A stretch of 50,263 nucleotides of DNA from Rhodobacteraceae bacterium WD3A24 (GCA_002967695.1 PUHN01000023.1:1-50263), one strand, 5' to 3'; shown: positions 8,775 through 17,806, counted from the first letter of the stretch. Translations and numbers: made by a program. Notes: generated by a model not told the origin, from the letters alone.

Positions 8775-9661
8775 CAACGCACGCTTCGGCAGGCGCGGCG
8801 GCGGCGCAAGAGGGCGGCAACCGTCAACAGCACGGCCACCATCATCAGCGATGCCGCGCTGGTCAGCGTGCCCAGCGCATAGATTTCGGGGGTGGTGACG
8901 GTGGTGGTCAATGCGGCAAGCTGCATCGGCAGGGTGTTCTCGGAGCCCATGATCTGGCTCGACCGCGCGAGTTCATCCCAGGACAGGGTGAAGCCGAACA
9001 CCGCGACGCCGATCAGGAAGGGCGCGATCATCGGCAGCGTAACGTATCGAAAACTCTGCCAGCGCGACGCACCGAGATCGCGCGCGGCCTCCTCGTAGGA
9101 CGGATCGAACCGATTGAAGACAGCGAACATGATCAACAAGCCGAAAGGCAGCGTCCAGCTCAGATGCGCGCCGAGTCCCGAGGTGAACGGGTCCAGCGCC
9201 GTGACGTAGCCGCGCTGGATCGCCTCGACTCCCCAGGCATTGCCGAGGCTCTTGATCGTGCCGTCGATCAGACGGAACTCCAGCGCGATGCCGAGGCTGA
9301 CCACGATGGAGGGCACGATGAGGCTCGCGATGGCAACGTAAAGCAGAAGCGTCGCCCCGGCAAAACGCTGCCGGAAGGCCAGCCCCGCCATCACCGATAT
9401 CACCACAGTGAGTACCATTGTCGTCAGCGCCAGTCGCAGGGAACGCCAGAAGGCCGAGGAGATGTCGACCGCGCCGCTGTCTTCCCACAGGCGGGCGAAC
9501 CAGTGCAGCGACACCCCGTTCATCGGGAATACCAGGCCGCCTTCCGGTCCCTGAAAGGACAGGACCACGATGGCAACCATCGGCCCATAGAGAAACAGAA
9601 GGAACAGCGTGAAGAACGTCGCGAGATAGTAAAAGCTGCGCGGTCTGCGGGCGTTGGTCAT
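8774..9661 (-). CDS. ABC transporter permease, polyamine-type (PotC-like)
   Basis: Inner-membrane permease of 295 residues with about six membrane segments. It has the cytoplasmic EAA motif EEAARDLGASRWQSFRYVTLP (minus the last residue, within family length), which docks on the ATPase. The start at 9661 lies one base downstream of the upstream permease stop, so the two are translationally coupled. It pairs with the permease at 9663-10622. The family is the spermidine/putrescine type, which also covers other organic cations and amino-acid derivatives. Confidence 0.85.
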   Translation of the reverse strand: MTNARRPRSFYYLATFFTLFLLFLYGPMVAIVVLSFQGPEGGLVFPMNGVSLHWFARLWEDSGAVDISSAFWRSLRLALTTMVLTVVISVMAGLAFRQRFAGATLLLYVAIASLIVPSIVVSLGIALEFRLIDGTIKSLGNAWGVEAIQRGYVTALDPFTSGLGAHLSWTLPFGLLIMFAVFNRFDPSYEEAARDLGASRWQSFRYVTLPMIAPFLIGVAVFGFTLSWDELARSSQIMGSENTLPMQLAALTTTVTTPEIYALGTLTSAASLMMVAVLLTVAALLRRRRACRSVR

Positions 9662-9662
9662 C

Positions 9663-10622
9663 TCAGAGTTCCCGTCGGATATCGACCAGCCGCAGCAGCA
9701 GCGAAATCGCCAGAAGAACGCCGAGCAGCAGCACAACGGCGTTCGCGGCGGCGATGGGAAACTGCAGATACTGAATCTGGGTCTGTATCGACTTGCCGAT
9801 GGAGGCGATTTGCTGACCGCCCATGATGCCGACGGTCAGGAAATCGCCCATGACTATGGTGATGACGAAGATCGAGCCGATCAGTATCCCCGGACGCGAC
9901 AGCGGCACCACGACGTTCGTCAGCACCTGCCAGCCGCGCGCGCCGGAATCCACCGCCGCCTCGACAAGCGCGCGATCGATGCGCATCATGGAGTTGAAGA
10001 TCGGCACCACCATGAACAGCACATAGAGATGCGTGAGAGCCAAAACGACGGTAAAATCGGAGTAGAGCAACCATTCCAGCGGCTCATCAATCGCGCCCAT
10101 TTCGATCAGGGCGCCGTTGACCAATCCGTTTCGGCCCAGCAAGGGGATCCACGCGATCATTCGGATGACCACAGAGGTCCAGAACGGAATGGTGCACAGT
10201 AGGAAAAAGGCCACCTGAACCGGAAGTGTGCGCACGTGAAAAGCGAGGAAATAGGCCACGGTAAAGCCGACCAGCAGCGTGCATAGCCAGACCAGGAAGG
10301 CGAACTTGAGCGTCGAGAGATAGGTCGCCAGCGTCGTGCACAGATCGGGAAGAGCGCTCAGGCATCCGTCGAAGACGTCCATATAGTTGCGGAACGTGAA
10401 GGCCGGCTCGATCGAGTACTGAGTGAACTCCCAGAAGCTCACCATGACCGTGACGGCCAGCGGCACGACGAAGAAGGTCAGAAAGACGAGCGCCATCGGC
10501 ACGGCCTGCCACAGCGCGGATGCCGGCGCATGGCCGGTGCGCGGCCGTGCCGCACGCCGGCTCAAGGAGAGGATGCGCCGGGCAGGCCGGCGCATCTCGT
10601 GGGTGTGCAGGGCCTTGCTCAT
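9663..10622 (-). CDS. ABC transporter permease, polyamine-type (PotB-like)
   Basis: First permease of the pair, 319 residues. An arginine-rich cytoplasmic N-terminus precedes about six membrane helices. The EAA-like loop is VEAAVDSGARGWQVLTNVVV. The ATG at 10622 overlaps the binding-protein stop (ATGA); an in-frame ATG seven codons upstream lies inside that gene. It forms the translocation channel with the permease at 8774-9661 and is powered by the ATPase at 11929-12918. Confidence 0.85.
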   Translation of the reverse strand: MSKALHTHEMRRPARRILSLSRRAARPRTGHAPASALWQAVPMALVFLTFFVVPLAVTVMVSFWEFTQYSIEPAFTFRNYMDVFDGCLSALPDLCTTLATYLSTLKFAFLVWLCTLLVGFTVAYFLAFHVRTLPVQVAFFLLCTIPFWTSVVIRMIAWIPLLGRNGLVNGALIEMGAIDEPLEWLLYSDFTVVLALTHLYVLFMVVPIFNSMMRIDRALVEAAVDSGARGWQVLTNVVVPLSRPGILIGSIFVITIVMGDFLTVGIMGGQQIASIGKSIQTQIQYLQFPIAAANAVVLLLGVLLAISLLLRLVDIRREL

Positions 10623-11878
10623 GCGGCGATGAACTCGTTCCACTTGCGGATCATGTACTGGTTCTCGTCCATCACCGCGTTCCAGCAGGCGACTGCGCCC
10701 ATGCGTTGCTCGTACGAGCCGCCGTCACGGACCGCGCCGGCGCCCTCCATCAGGTCGCCGCCGGGCGCGGTGATATCCTGTTCCGCCGGCTGGCCCTCGT
10801 ACCAGTAAGCCCATTCGTAGGGCTCCATGTACTCCCGCGCGGTCTCCAGGATCGCCGGGTAGTAGCCCTGACGCGAAAGATGTGCGCCGGCCCAGCCCGA
10901 CAGGAACCAGTTGATGAACTCGTAAGCCGCGTCGAGCTTGCGCCCCTCCAGCGTGCGCGGCAGCCCGAAACCCGAGGCCCAGGCACGGTAGCCTTCCTGC
11001 AGGGGCTGATAGACACAGGGGATGCCCTGGGTGCGCACCGCGGTGACGGCCGGCGACCACATCGACTGGATCACGACCTCGCCCGAGGCCATAAGGTTCA
11101 CGGATTCGTTGAAGTTCGACCAGAAGGCGCGGAACTGGCCGTTGCGCTTGGCCTCGATGAGGCGTTCGATGGTAAAGTCGATCTCCTCACGGGTCATGTT
11201 GCCCTTGTCGCCATAGGTGATGTCGCCACGCGCCTCGATGGCCATGGCGGCATCCATGATCCCGATGGACGGAATGTTGAGGATGGCGGCCTTTCCGGCG
11301 AAGTCGGGATCGAGAAGCGACGCCCAGCTTGTGATGTCCTTGTCGATCAAGTCCGGCCGGATACCGAGCGTATCGGCGTTGTAGGTGGTCGGGATCAGCG
11401 TGATCCACTCCGTCGGCTCCGAGGCGAACTCCTGCGCATACTGCCCCGTGAGATAGAACACCTCCGACGGCGCCGTGCCCTGAAGACCCACCGGCTCGCC
11501 GCCGACCGTGCCCTGGGTGATGACCGGCTCTATCTGGTCGGCCCGCTCGATGCGCCGCGCATCCATGCCCATCAGGTTGCCCGAGGGCACGAGGTTGGGC
11601 AGGGCGAAGTATTCGCTGTCGACGAGGTCGAAGGAGTTGGGCTGCGTGATCACGCGACGCGCGACGTCGTCGGTCGTCACGGCGATGTATTCGATATCGA
11701 TGCCCAGCTCCTCGGAGGCGCGCGCCGCGATCCCGGGCGACTGGTTCACCGCCGTGGACAGATAGCGCAACGTGACCCGCTCCTGTGCGTTGACGAAGGG
11801 GGCCGGGAATGCGGCGGCCGCGCCGACGGCACCGGCGCCCTTGAGAAACCGCCTGCGCGTGGGTCTGATGATGGTCAT
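10619..11878 (-). CDS. ABC transporter substrate-binding protein, Tat-exported (PotD-like)
   Basis: Periplasmic solute-binding protein of 419 residues. The N-terminus has a twin-arginine signal (RRRFLKGAGAVGAAAAFPAP), so export in folded form is likely. The body matches the spermidine/putrescine-binding class (cluster D), for example FDLVDSEYFALPNLVP and LDAAYEFINWFLSG. It lies 50 bases after the ATPase gene with only a weak CAGGAC ribosome site. The ligand is probably not a simple polyamine, because the operon also encodes a racemase and an acetyltransferase. Confidence 0.85.
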   Translation of the reverse strand: MTIIRPTRRRFLKGAGAVGAAAAFPAPFVNAQERVTLRYLSTAVNQSPGIAARASEELGIDIEYIAVTTDDVARRVITQPNSFDLVDSEYFALPNLVPSGNLMGMDARRIERADQIEPVITQGTVGGEPVGLQGTAPSEVFYLTGQYAQEFASEPTEWITLIPTTYNADTLGIRPDLIDKDITSWASLLDPDFAGKAAILNIPSIGIMDAAMAIEARGDITYGDKGNMTREEIDFTIERLIEAKRNGQFRAFWSNFNESVNLMASGEVVIQSMWSPAVTAVRTQGIPCVYQPLQEGYRAWASGFGLPRTLEGRKLDAAYEFINWFLSGWAGAHLSRQGYYPAILETAREYMEPYEWAYWYEGQPAEQDITAPGGDLMEGAGAVRDGGSYEQRMGAVACWNAVMDENQYMIRKWNEFIAA

Positions 11879-11928
11879 TGTCCTGTCTCTCTCTGTCTGC
11901 GTTGTGGAAATGGGCCGCCGCGGGCTCT

Positions 11929-12918
11929 TCAGACCTCGGCGGATAGTTCGTGAACATCCTCCGCCCGCCAGGCGACACTGACCGCCTCTCCGGGCGTGAA
12001 AGGCGCGTCGTAAAAACGCCGCTCGGGCAGGAGCGCACTCATCTCCTCGCCCGCTTCGGTGCTAAGACTGACCATGACCTGCTGACCGCGATACTCGACC
12101 TCGCGCACCTTGGCCGGGCGACCATCGGCGGTGGCGCGGGAGAGCTCCAGCGCGTCGGCGCGCAGGGTGATCAGCCGCCCGCCTTCCCTGAGCACGTTGT
12201 GGCCGCCCATGAACCGCGCGACAAAGGCGGTGGCCGGACGGTTGAATATCTCCCGCGGCCGACCGGACTGAACGATGTGGCCGTCCTTCATCACCACCGC
12301 CAGGTCGGAAAGCGCCATCGCCTCCTCCTGGCTGTGGGTGACATGGATGAAGCTGATTCCGAGCTCTCGCTGGATTCGGCGCAACTCGCCGCGCATCCGA
12401 ATCCTCAGAAAGGGATCGAGCGCCGAGAGCGGCTCGTCCAGAAGCAGGACCGAGGGCCGCATCATCAACGCCCGCGCCAGTGCCACGCGCTGTTGCTGGC
12501 CGCCCGACAGCTGCGCAGGTTTGCGCTCCGCGAAGTCGGTCATGGAGACAAGCTCCAGAAGCTCCGCCGCACGTCGGCGCCGCTCGACCCGACCCACGCC
12601 CTGCATCTTCAACGAAAACGCCACGTTCTCGGCGATATCGAGATGCGGAAACAGCGCGTAGCTCTGAAACATCATCGCCGTCCCACGTCGCGCGGGCGGA
12701 GTGTCGCTGACCCGGCGATGACCGATGAGAACGTCGCCATCTGAAATCGACTCGTGTCCGGCGATCATCCGCAGCGTCGAGGTCTTGCCGCAGCCCGATG
12801 GGCCAAGAAAGCAACAATACTGCCCAGCCGCGACCTTCAGACTGATGGCGTCCACCGCGGTGACGTCGCCGTATTTCTTGGTTACGGAAACCAGCTCGAC
12901 GTCTTCGGGTCCGCTCAT
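11929..12918 (-). CDS. ABC transporter ATP-binding protein, polyamine-type (PotA-like)
   Basis: Cytoplasmic ATPase of 329 residues from the ATG at 12918. Walker A is GPSGCGKTS, the signature LSGGQQQRVALARAL, Walker B VLLLDEPLSALD, and the switch histidine is in FIHVTHSQ. The C-terminal third (about 240-329) is a TOBE-type regulatory domain. It is the first gene of the six-gene minus-strand operon. The frame is open further upstream (to 13500), but that extension crosses phage sequence and lacks protein character. Confidence 0.88.
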   Translation of the reverse strand: MSGPEDVELVSVTKKYGDVTAVDAISLKVAAGQYCCFLGPSGCGKTSTLRMIAGHESISDGDVLIGHRRVSDTPPARRGTAMMFQSYALFPHLDIAENVAFSLKMQGVGRVERRRRAAELLELVSMTDFAERKPAQLSGGQQQRVALARALMMRPSVLLLDEPLSALDPFLRIRMRGELRRIQRELGISFIHVTHSQEEAMALSDLAVVMKDGHIVQSGRPREIFNRPATAFVARFMGGHNVLREGGRLITLRADALELSRATADGRPAKVREVEYRGQQVMVSLSTEAGEEMSALLPERRFYDAPFTPGEAVSVAWRAEDVHELSAEV

Positions 12919-13099
12919 GAGATGTCTCCAGGATACCATGCGCCTCGGAATCGGATAGCGGCGCAATGCTGCGCCCGCAAAGATCAGCCCCACTCCACAG
13001 CGGAAAGAGATGCCGGAAACCGCCGAAATGCCCGTCAAAGAAGCGACGTCGGCCGCCCTTGCCCAAACGCCATGCAAGAAATGGGTAGTGCATCTGCTT

Positions 13100-13540
13100 A
13101 TGACATTTTCGTTCCGAATTTCGGCCCTGATCGGCCAACGCCAATACGCGAATCTCGCGGGCATTTCCCGCATGGCGGTCCAGAAGGCGATCGCGGCCGA
13201 GCGCATCGGCCGCGGGCAGACGACCTTTCTCAAGGCCCGCACGATGAACGAGGTGCTCAAGGCGCAGGAGCGCCGCCTCGTGATCGAGACGAAGAAGGGA
13301 GTGCTGGTCGACAAGGCGCGCGCGGAGCAGCTGGTGTTCCGGCTCGCGCGCGAGGAGCGCGACGCATGGGTGAACTGGCCGGCGCGGGTCGCGACGGTGA
13401 TGGCCGCGGATCTCTCGGCCGCGGCGGAGAAGAACGCAGGCGCGGAGGCGGCGATCGACAGGGCAACGATGCAGGAAGTGCTCGAGCGCCATGTCCGCAA
13501 GCAGCTCGAAAGCCTCGCGGAGTTCCGTGTCAGCGTCGGC
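13100..13540 (+). pseudogene. Prophage terminase small subunit remnant
   Basis: Fragment of a phage DNA-packaging small subunit of the Nu1-like type. An N-terminal helix-turn-helix (QRQYANLAGISRMAVQKAI) is followed almost at once by the C-terminal half (NEVLKAQERRL ... LVFRLAREERDAWVNWPARV ... VLERHVRKQLESLAEFR). In relatives I remember, a longer linker separates the two halves, so an internal in-frame loss is likely. The frame lacks its own stop and runs on through the large-subunit sequence to 14014. The ATG at 13100 is the most plausible start. Confidence 0.6.
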
Positions 13541-13953
13541 TGCCCCCGCGGGATTCGACGGGGCTTCGGGGCTGCTGTGTGCCTGGTCGAACGGGCTTCG
13601 GCCCGCCCCCTACCTGACCGTTTCCGAGTGGGCGGACACGCATCGCTGGCTCGCCAGCCGCGCCTCGGCCGAGCCGGGGCACTACCGCACCGACCGGACG
13701 CCCTACATGCGCGGGATCATGAACGCGCTCTCGCCGGGCGACCCGGCCCAGCGGGTGACCTTCATGAAGGCGGCGCAGGTCGGCGCGACCGAGGCCGGCA
13801 ACAACTGGATCGGTTTCGTGATGCACCACGCGCCGGGGCCGATGCTCGCGGTGCTGCCCACGGTGGACCTCGCCAAGCGCAATTCGCGCCAGCGGATCGA
13901 CCCGCTGATCGAGGAAAGCCCGGCGCTCAAGGATCGCATCATGCCGGCGCGCT
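13527..13953 (+). pseudogene. Prophage terminase large subunit (GpA-type), 5' fragment
   Basis: The N-terminal part of a GpA-family terminase ATPase, which cuts and packages phage DNA. It has LTVSEWADTHRWLASRASAE, TDRTPYMRGIMNALSPGDPA, the P-loop-like region MKAAQVGATEAGNNW and LIEESPALKDRI. A GTG at 13527 is a likely start, overlapping the small-subunit gene in another frame. Homology stops abruptly after MPARS, near 13953; only about 140 of some 600 residues remain. What follows in frame is translation of unrelated lysis-region DNA. Confidence 0.75.
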
Positions 13954-14014
13954 CGCCGGCGTCGCGTTGGCTGTCTACGCGCACCTCGATGATTGGAAGA
14001 CGGGGAGGCGGTGA
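13951..14014 (+). pseudogene. 3' tail of a lost lysis-region gene
   Basis: After the terminase breakpoint a different frame (ending TGA 14012-14014) encodes a hydrophobic segment followed by YAHLDDWKTGRR. It is positioned and coupled (TGATG, with GGGGAGG just before) to the spanin gene, as a holin or endolysin gene would be. It is probably the last 20 or so codons of such a gene, its body having been deleted along with the phage structural genes. Confidence 0.45.
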
Positions 14015-14269
14015 TGTGGGGGATGGTGGTCGGGATGCTGGCTCGGCCATGGGCGCGGCGAGCCGTGGCTCTCGCTCTTGTCACCCTCGCCGTTGCCCTC
14101 TTCCTGCTCAACCTGCGCCGCGCGGGCGAGCGCGCCGCACGTGCCGCCGAGCGGTTCGAGACATTGGAGCGCCAGAATGCCATTAATCGCCAGATGCTGG
14201 ATGCGGCCGCACGCCGCCCTCGCGGCCCGCGACGATCTTCATGACCGCCTGCGCGGGGGCGGGTTCTGA
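14014..14269 (+). pseudogene. Rz-like inner-membrane spanin, probably frameshifted
   Basis: Small phage lysis protein with one N-terminal membrane helix (RRAVALALVTLAVALFLL) followed by an Arg/Glu-rich coiled coil (ERAARAAERFETLERQNAI). The ATG at 14014 has a strong GGGGAGG five bases upstream. In this frame it ends at 14244 as RRPRGPRRSS. The adjacent frame gives the expected phage ending RDDLHDRLRGGGF with its stop at 14269. A one-base shift around 14215-14230 therefore seems to have altered the C-terminus. Confidence 0.55.
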
Positions 14270-14429
14270 CACCGCGCCCGGCGTCTGTCCGCCGGTCGTC
14301 GCCTACAGCCAGGAAGAGCAGGCGCGTGCGGCCGAGGAGGTGGCGGCGCTACCGAAGGGCGCAGTGATTATCGAGTGGTTGGGGGATTATGCGGTGATGC
14401 GGGAGCAGGCGCGGGCGTGCCTGGAATAA
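14241..14429 (+). CDS. Rz1-like phage lysis protein (outer spanin candidate)
   Basis: A 62-residue product overlapping the spanin gene in another frame, the usual Rz/Rz1 arrangement. It begins MTACAGAG, resembling the end of a lipoprotein signal (A-C-A), and continues VCPPVVAYSQEEQARAAEEV and ends AVMREQARACLE. This pattern recurs after Rz-like genes in alphaproteobacterial prophages, as far as I remember. The signal peptide is unusually short, so the true start may be upstream or the gene may be decayed. Confidence 0.5.
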   Translation: MTACAGAGSDTAPGVCPPVVAYSQEEQARAAEEVAALPKGAVIIEWLGDYAVMREQARACLE

Positions 14430-15054
14430 GTCAGCACCAGTCCCTGCGGAAGAAGGCCGGCCAGGGGTTCAGCCGGAAGCAGCGCGCGCCTCGACAGCCC
14501 ACCACACCCGGCCGGTCCTTTCGGAATTCACGCTGACAAAGAGCCGGTGCGAGTCGCGCGCGCCGAACATCTAGCCCCATCGCGCGCCCAAGGTCCTGTC
14601 CGGAAATGGGCAACATGTTGCACGCGGCAGGAGAACGGAAAAGGATCGTGAAATCGGCATGGCAAACGGAGGTGGCATGGATTTCGATATAGACAGGCGG
14701 CGGCGGTGAAAAATCTGTTCATGGTGGAAATGCGCCCATCTTAACCGCGCGCACTTCTCCTTTCCGCGTCTTTCCCTGACAAGAGTCAGCGCTTCGTCGG
14801 TCGACACATTTAGCCCCGTCATGTGATGGGCGGTCGGGACTCTGATGTATGCGTCGGAGTGCGCCGACGGGGCGAACAGCGCCCAGAGGAGTCTAACCGA
14901 CAGATCGACACCGAACTGGTAGCTCGCCCGCTAGCCCGCTCTCGTCGTGCGGCCAGACGAGACTGCCGACTTACCTGGATCTTGCTTTCAACCCCGCTCC
15001 ACGGCCGCTGCGGTGCTACCTGCGAGAGGGATCGGTGCGTTCCCGCCCTTTCGA
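14430..15054. other. Gene-free region between phage remnant and TTT operon
   Basis: The 625 bases hold no gene I can support. A short minus-strand open stretch (14475-14573; reads MFGARDSHRLFVSVNSERTG at its start) has plausible composition but only 33 codons and no recognisable family. The right edge of the prophage relic should lie in this region, but I could not find a pair of attachment repeats. Confidence 0.4.
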
Positions 15055-16545
15055 TCAGGCATGCCGTCGCCCAAGGCGGGAGCGGATGGCCGGCCACGCA
15101 ATCATCGCGGCCGTGATCGCCAAGCACGTGGCGCTGATTGGACTCTCCAAAAAGACGCGGAAATCTCCGCGCCCGAGCAACAGCGCGCGCCGCAGATACT
15201 CTTCCATCAGCGGGCCAAGGATGAATCCCATAAGGAGTGGCGCGGCCTCGAAACCCGTGAGCCGCATGGCATAGCCCAGAAGTCCGACAGCCAAAACGAT
15301 GAAGATGTCCACCGGGTTGAGACTGACGCTGTAGACTCCAACGCAAATGAAACAGATGATCGCCGGGAACAGGAAGCGATAGGGGATCCTGAGCAGACGC
15401 ACCCATATCGTGACCAACGGGATATTGAGGACGAGCAGAAATACGTTGCCGATCCAGAAGCTCGCCACGACCGCCCAGAACAAATCGGCATTGTCCGTCA
15501 TCAGCCGCGGGCCCGGCGACAGGCCGTGGATCATCAGCGCGCCAAGTATGAGCGCCATCGTCGCAGTGCCGGGGATGCCGAGCGTAAAGGTCGGGATGAA
15601 GGCGGTCTGAGCCGCCGCGTTGTTTGCAGATTCGGGCGAAACGACACCTTCGACGATGCCGCTGCCGAAAAAGGCCTTGTTGCGTGAGATGCTCTTCTCA
15701 AAGGAATAGGCGAGGAAAGCGGACAATGTGGGCCCTGCTCCGGGCAACGCACCAAGCAGCGAACCGAGCGAGGAGCCACGTGCGATCGGCATCACGCTGC
15801 GCCGAGCCTCCCCCCTGTCGGGCAGCATGTCACGCATACGGATCGATTGGTCCTCGGTTCGGCGCAGCTGGCTACCGGCGGACGCGACGATTTCGGCAAA
15901 ACCGAAGATCCCCATCGCAAGAACCACAAGATTAACGCCGGTGACGAGCTCGGGAACGCCCATCGTAAAGCGCTGCGCGCCGGTGCTTACATCCGTCCCT
16001 ATGGTTCCGATCAGCACCCCGGCGATCACCGCGACGATCCCCTTTAGCGCTGAACCGCGTGCGACCGACGCCGAGGCGACGAGGCCAAGCAGCATCACTG
16101 CGAAATAGTCCACCGACGAGAAAGTCAGCGCAAAGGCGGCAATGAGTGGCGAGAAGGCCGTCAGGAGGACGATCCCGATCGAGCCGCCGACGAAGGATGC
16201 GATCGCCGTCATGAAGAGCGCGACTGCCGCACGCCCCTGTTTCGTCATCGCATGACCGTCGATGGAGGTGACCGCGCTAGAAGGTGTGCCGGGTACATTT
16301 ATCAGAATCGCCGCAATTGAGCCGCCGTATTCCCCACCATAGTAGATCCCCGCAAGCATGATGATCGCTGAGGCGGGGTCCAGGTAATAGGTGACAGGCA
16401 GCAGAAGCGCGATCCCGATCATCGCGCCCAGTCCCGGCAGGACACCGATGAAGGTGCCCAGCGTCACGCCAAGAAAGCAATACATGAGGTTTTCGGGCGT
16501 GGCGGCCTGCGCCATCCCGGATGCGAGGTTGGAGAGAATATCCAT
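15055..16545 (-). CDS. Tripartite tricarboxylate transporter, large membrane subunit (TctA family)
   Basis: Membrane subunit of a TTT-family secondary importer for carboxylates, 496 residues with roughly twelve membrane segments. Typical features are LGVTLGTFIGVLPGLGAMIG near residue 30, YYGGEYGGSIAAILINVPGT near residue 70, and LGALPGAGPTLSAFLAY in the second half. Its start at 16545 shares one base with the stop of the small-subunit gene. It works with TctB (16545-17012) and the periplasmic receptor (17880-18836). The decarboxylase-like gene between receptor and membrane genes suggests that a malonate-type acid is imported. Confidence 0.9.
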   Translation of the reverse strand: MDILSNLASGMAQAATPENLMYCFLGVTLGTFIGVLPGLGAMIGIALLLPVTYYLDPASAIIMLAGIYYGGEYGGSIAAILINVPGTPSSAVTSIDGHAMTKQGRAAVALFMTAIASFVGGSIGIVLLTAFSPLIAAFALTFSSVDYFAVMLLGLVASASVARGSALKGIVAVIAGVLIGTIGTDVSTGAQRFTMGVPELVTGVNLVVLAMGIFGFAEIVASAGSQLRRTEDQSIRMRDMLPDRGEARRSVMPIARGSSLGSLLGALPGAGPTLSAFLAYSFEKSISRNKAFFGSGIVEGVVSPESANNAAAQTAFIPTFTLGIPGTATMALILGALMIHGLSPGPRLMTDNADLFWAVVASFWIGNVFLLVLNIPLVTIWVRLLRIPYRFLFPAIICFICVGVYSVSLNPVDIFIVLAVGLLGYAMRLTGFEAAPLLMGFILGPLMEEYLRRALLLGRGDFRVFLESPISATCLAITAAMIAWPAIRSRLGRRHA

Positions 16546-17012
16546 CAGAGGACCTCCGGGAGCACCGGGATTGCGAGCCCGAGCAGGAGCACGAAAACCA
16601 CCCAGACACCGGCGGCTAGGCCGAGCCCGAGAAGCGCGCTTTCACCCAGCCTGGCTTCCTGGTCTGCCCTGGCACCCAGCACCGTACTCACGACAACCGT
16701 AGCGACCAGTCCGACCGGCTCGATCAGTAGGCCGAACATCACGAAGGACGCCGAGACGAATAGGAGCGAGCGCCACTGAATACGCGCCTCGCCCTCACCT
16801 TGGCCACGAAATGCACCGATGCAGATCACCACGCCAAGAACGGCGCCGAGAACACCGAACCAGAACGGGAAGAACCCCGCCCCCATTCGCGCCAAGCCAC
16901 CGAGCCCATAGCCGTAGGCGACCAGCGCGAAGGCCGAACACAGGGCGGTGACGCCGAGACCGGCGAACAGGTCGGTCAGATTGAGCATCTTGCGCGAGGG
17001 GTCGGCGTTCAT
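16545..17012 (-). CDS. Tripartite tricarboxylate transporter, small membrane subunit (TctB family)
   Basis: Small membrane subunit of the TTT importer, 155 residues with about four hydrophobic helices and the motif GAGFFPFWFGVLGAVLG after the first one, characteristic of TctB. It overlaps tctA by one base. The ATG at 17012 follows the AMDase-like gene by 65 bases. Confidence 0.85.
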   Translation of the reverse strand: MNADPSRKMLNLTDLFAGLGVTALCSAFALVAYGYGLGGLARMGAGFFPFWFGVLGAVLGVVICIGAFRGQGEGEARIQWRSLLFVSASFVMFGLLIEPVGLVATVVVSTVLGARADQEARLGESALLGLGLAAGVWVVFVLLLGLAIPVLPEVL

Positions 17013-17077
17013 CTGATGTCCCGGCCTGTCGGATCAAAAATACTCACTGCCCATCCAGCCCACGCCACTGCGGGGCG

Positions 17078-17806
17078 TCAAGCAGCAGAAGCGGCCGCCA
17101 GTGCGAGTTGGCCGAGCCGCGGATCCGTCGAAGTGATCCCCAGAAGGCGCGCCGAGGCCCAAACCCCTGCCATCGCGCTTGTCACCACCGGAACCCCTAT
17201 GCGTGCTTCGAGCCGGGGCGCCAGCGTCAGAGTGTGCAGGCCGCCACACGAAATGAGTACGCCCTCGGCCGCGTCGCCAGACTGCTGCTTGGAGAACTCG
17301 CCAAGACGAACTAGCTCATCCTCGCCGACGGCCTGGATCTCGGCGACGCCGGAGAGCCCAAGGCTCTCGAGCGCGAGCACCTCGAAACCGATGTCCTCCA
17401 TATAAGCCCGCAGCAACGTGTTCACCTGCTCCGTATAGGCCGTGCCAACGGCGATCCGCCGCGCCCCGACTGTCCGCAGCGCGTCGCGGATGGCATTACT
17501 CATCGTTGTTGCTGGCACGCCGGTAGCCTCGCCCATACGCTCTACCAGCTCGTCATTGAAGGCCTTGCCCCGAAAGAAACTGAGCGAGGTCCCCATCAGC
17601 GAGATCGCCTCGGCGCCATCCTCTTCGCGCAACGCGCGCGCGAGATCGAGGACGCGGTCGATGACTTCGGTGTAGCCCTCGATTGAAAGCTCCCTGAGCG
17701 CGAGCCCGCGTGCGGTAAAGTTGATCCCACTTGGAAAAAGACCATAGGCCTCGGGGGGTACTGCGCCGTCCGCAGGGGGAACGATCATGCCAATTCGACG
17801 GGTCAT
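17078..17806 (-). CDS. Arylmalonate decarboxylase (AMDase)-like protein
   Basis: Cofactor-free decarboxylase candidate of the Asp/Glu racemase fold, 242 residues (Bordetella AMDase has 240). Key positions of AMDase can be matched with a small offset: G72-T73-S74 in MGTSLSFFRG (dioxyanion hole, AMDase G74/T75/S76), Y124 in GTAYTEQVN (Y126) and catalytic C187 in ISCGGL (C188). The first racemase cysteine is replaced by glycine, as in decarboxylases and unlike true racemases and maleate isomerase. The ATG at 17806 is chosen because upstream codons lack conservation. It is embedded in a TctABC-type operon, so it probably acts on the imported dicarboxylate. The family assignment comes from memory of the AMDase sequence, not from an alignment. 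Confidence 0.8.
   Translation of the reverse strand: MTRRIGMIVPPADGAVPPEAYGLFPSGINFTARGLALRELSIEGYTEVIDRVLDLARALREEDGAEAISLMGTSLSFFRGKAFNDELVERMGEATGVPATTMSNAIRDALRTVGARRIAVGTAYTEQVNTLLRAYMEDIGFEVLALESLGLSGVAEIQAVGEDELVRLGEFSKQQSGDAAEGVLISCGGLHTLTLAPRLEARIGVPVVTSAMAGVWASARLLGITSTDPRLGQLALAAASAA

Noticed and set aside
12919-13500. N-terminal extension of the polyamine-type ATPase up to 13500
   Set aside because: It crosses the plus-strand terminase remnant; the ABC domain begins at the ATG at 12918.
14431-14822. Minus-strand open frames of 60-83 residues after the phage remnant
   Set aside because: No domain, strongly biased composition; only a 33-codon piece looks natural and that is too short to call.
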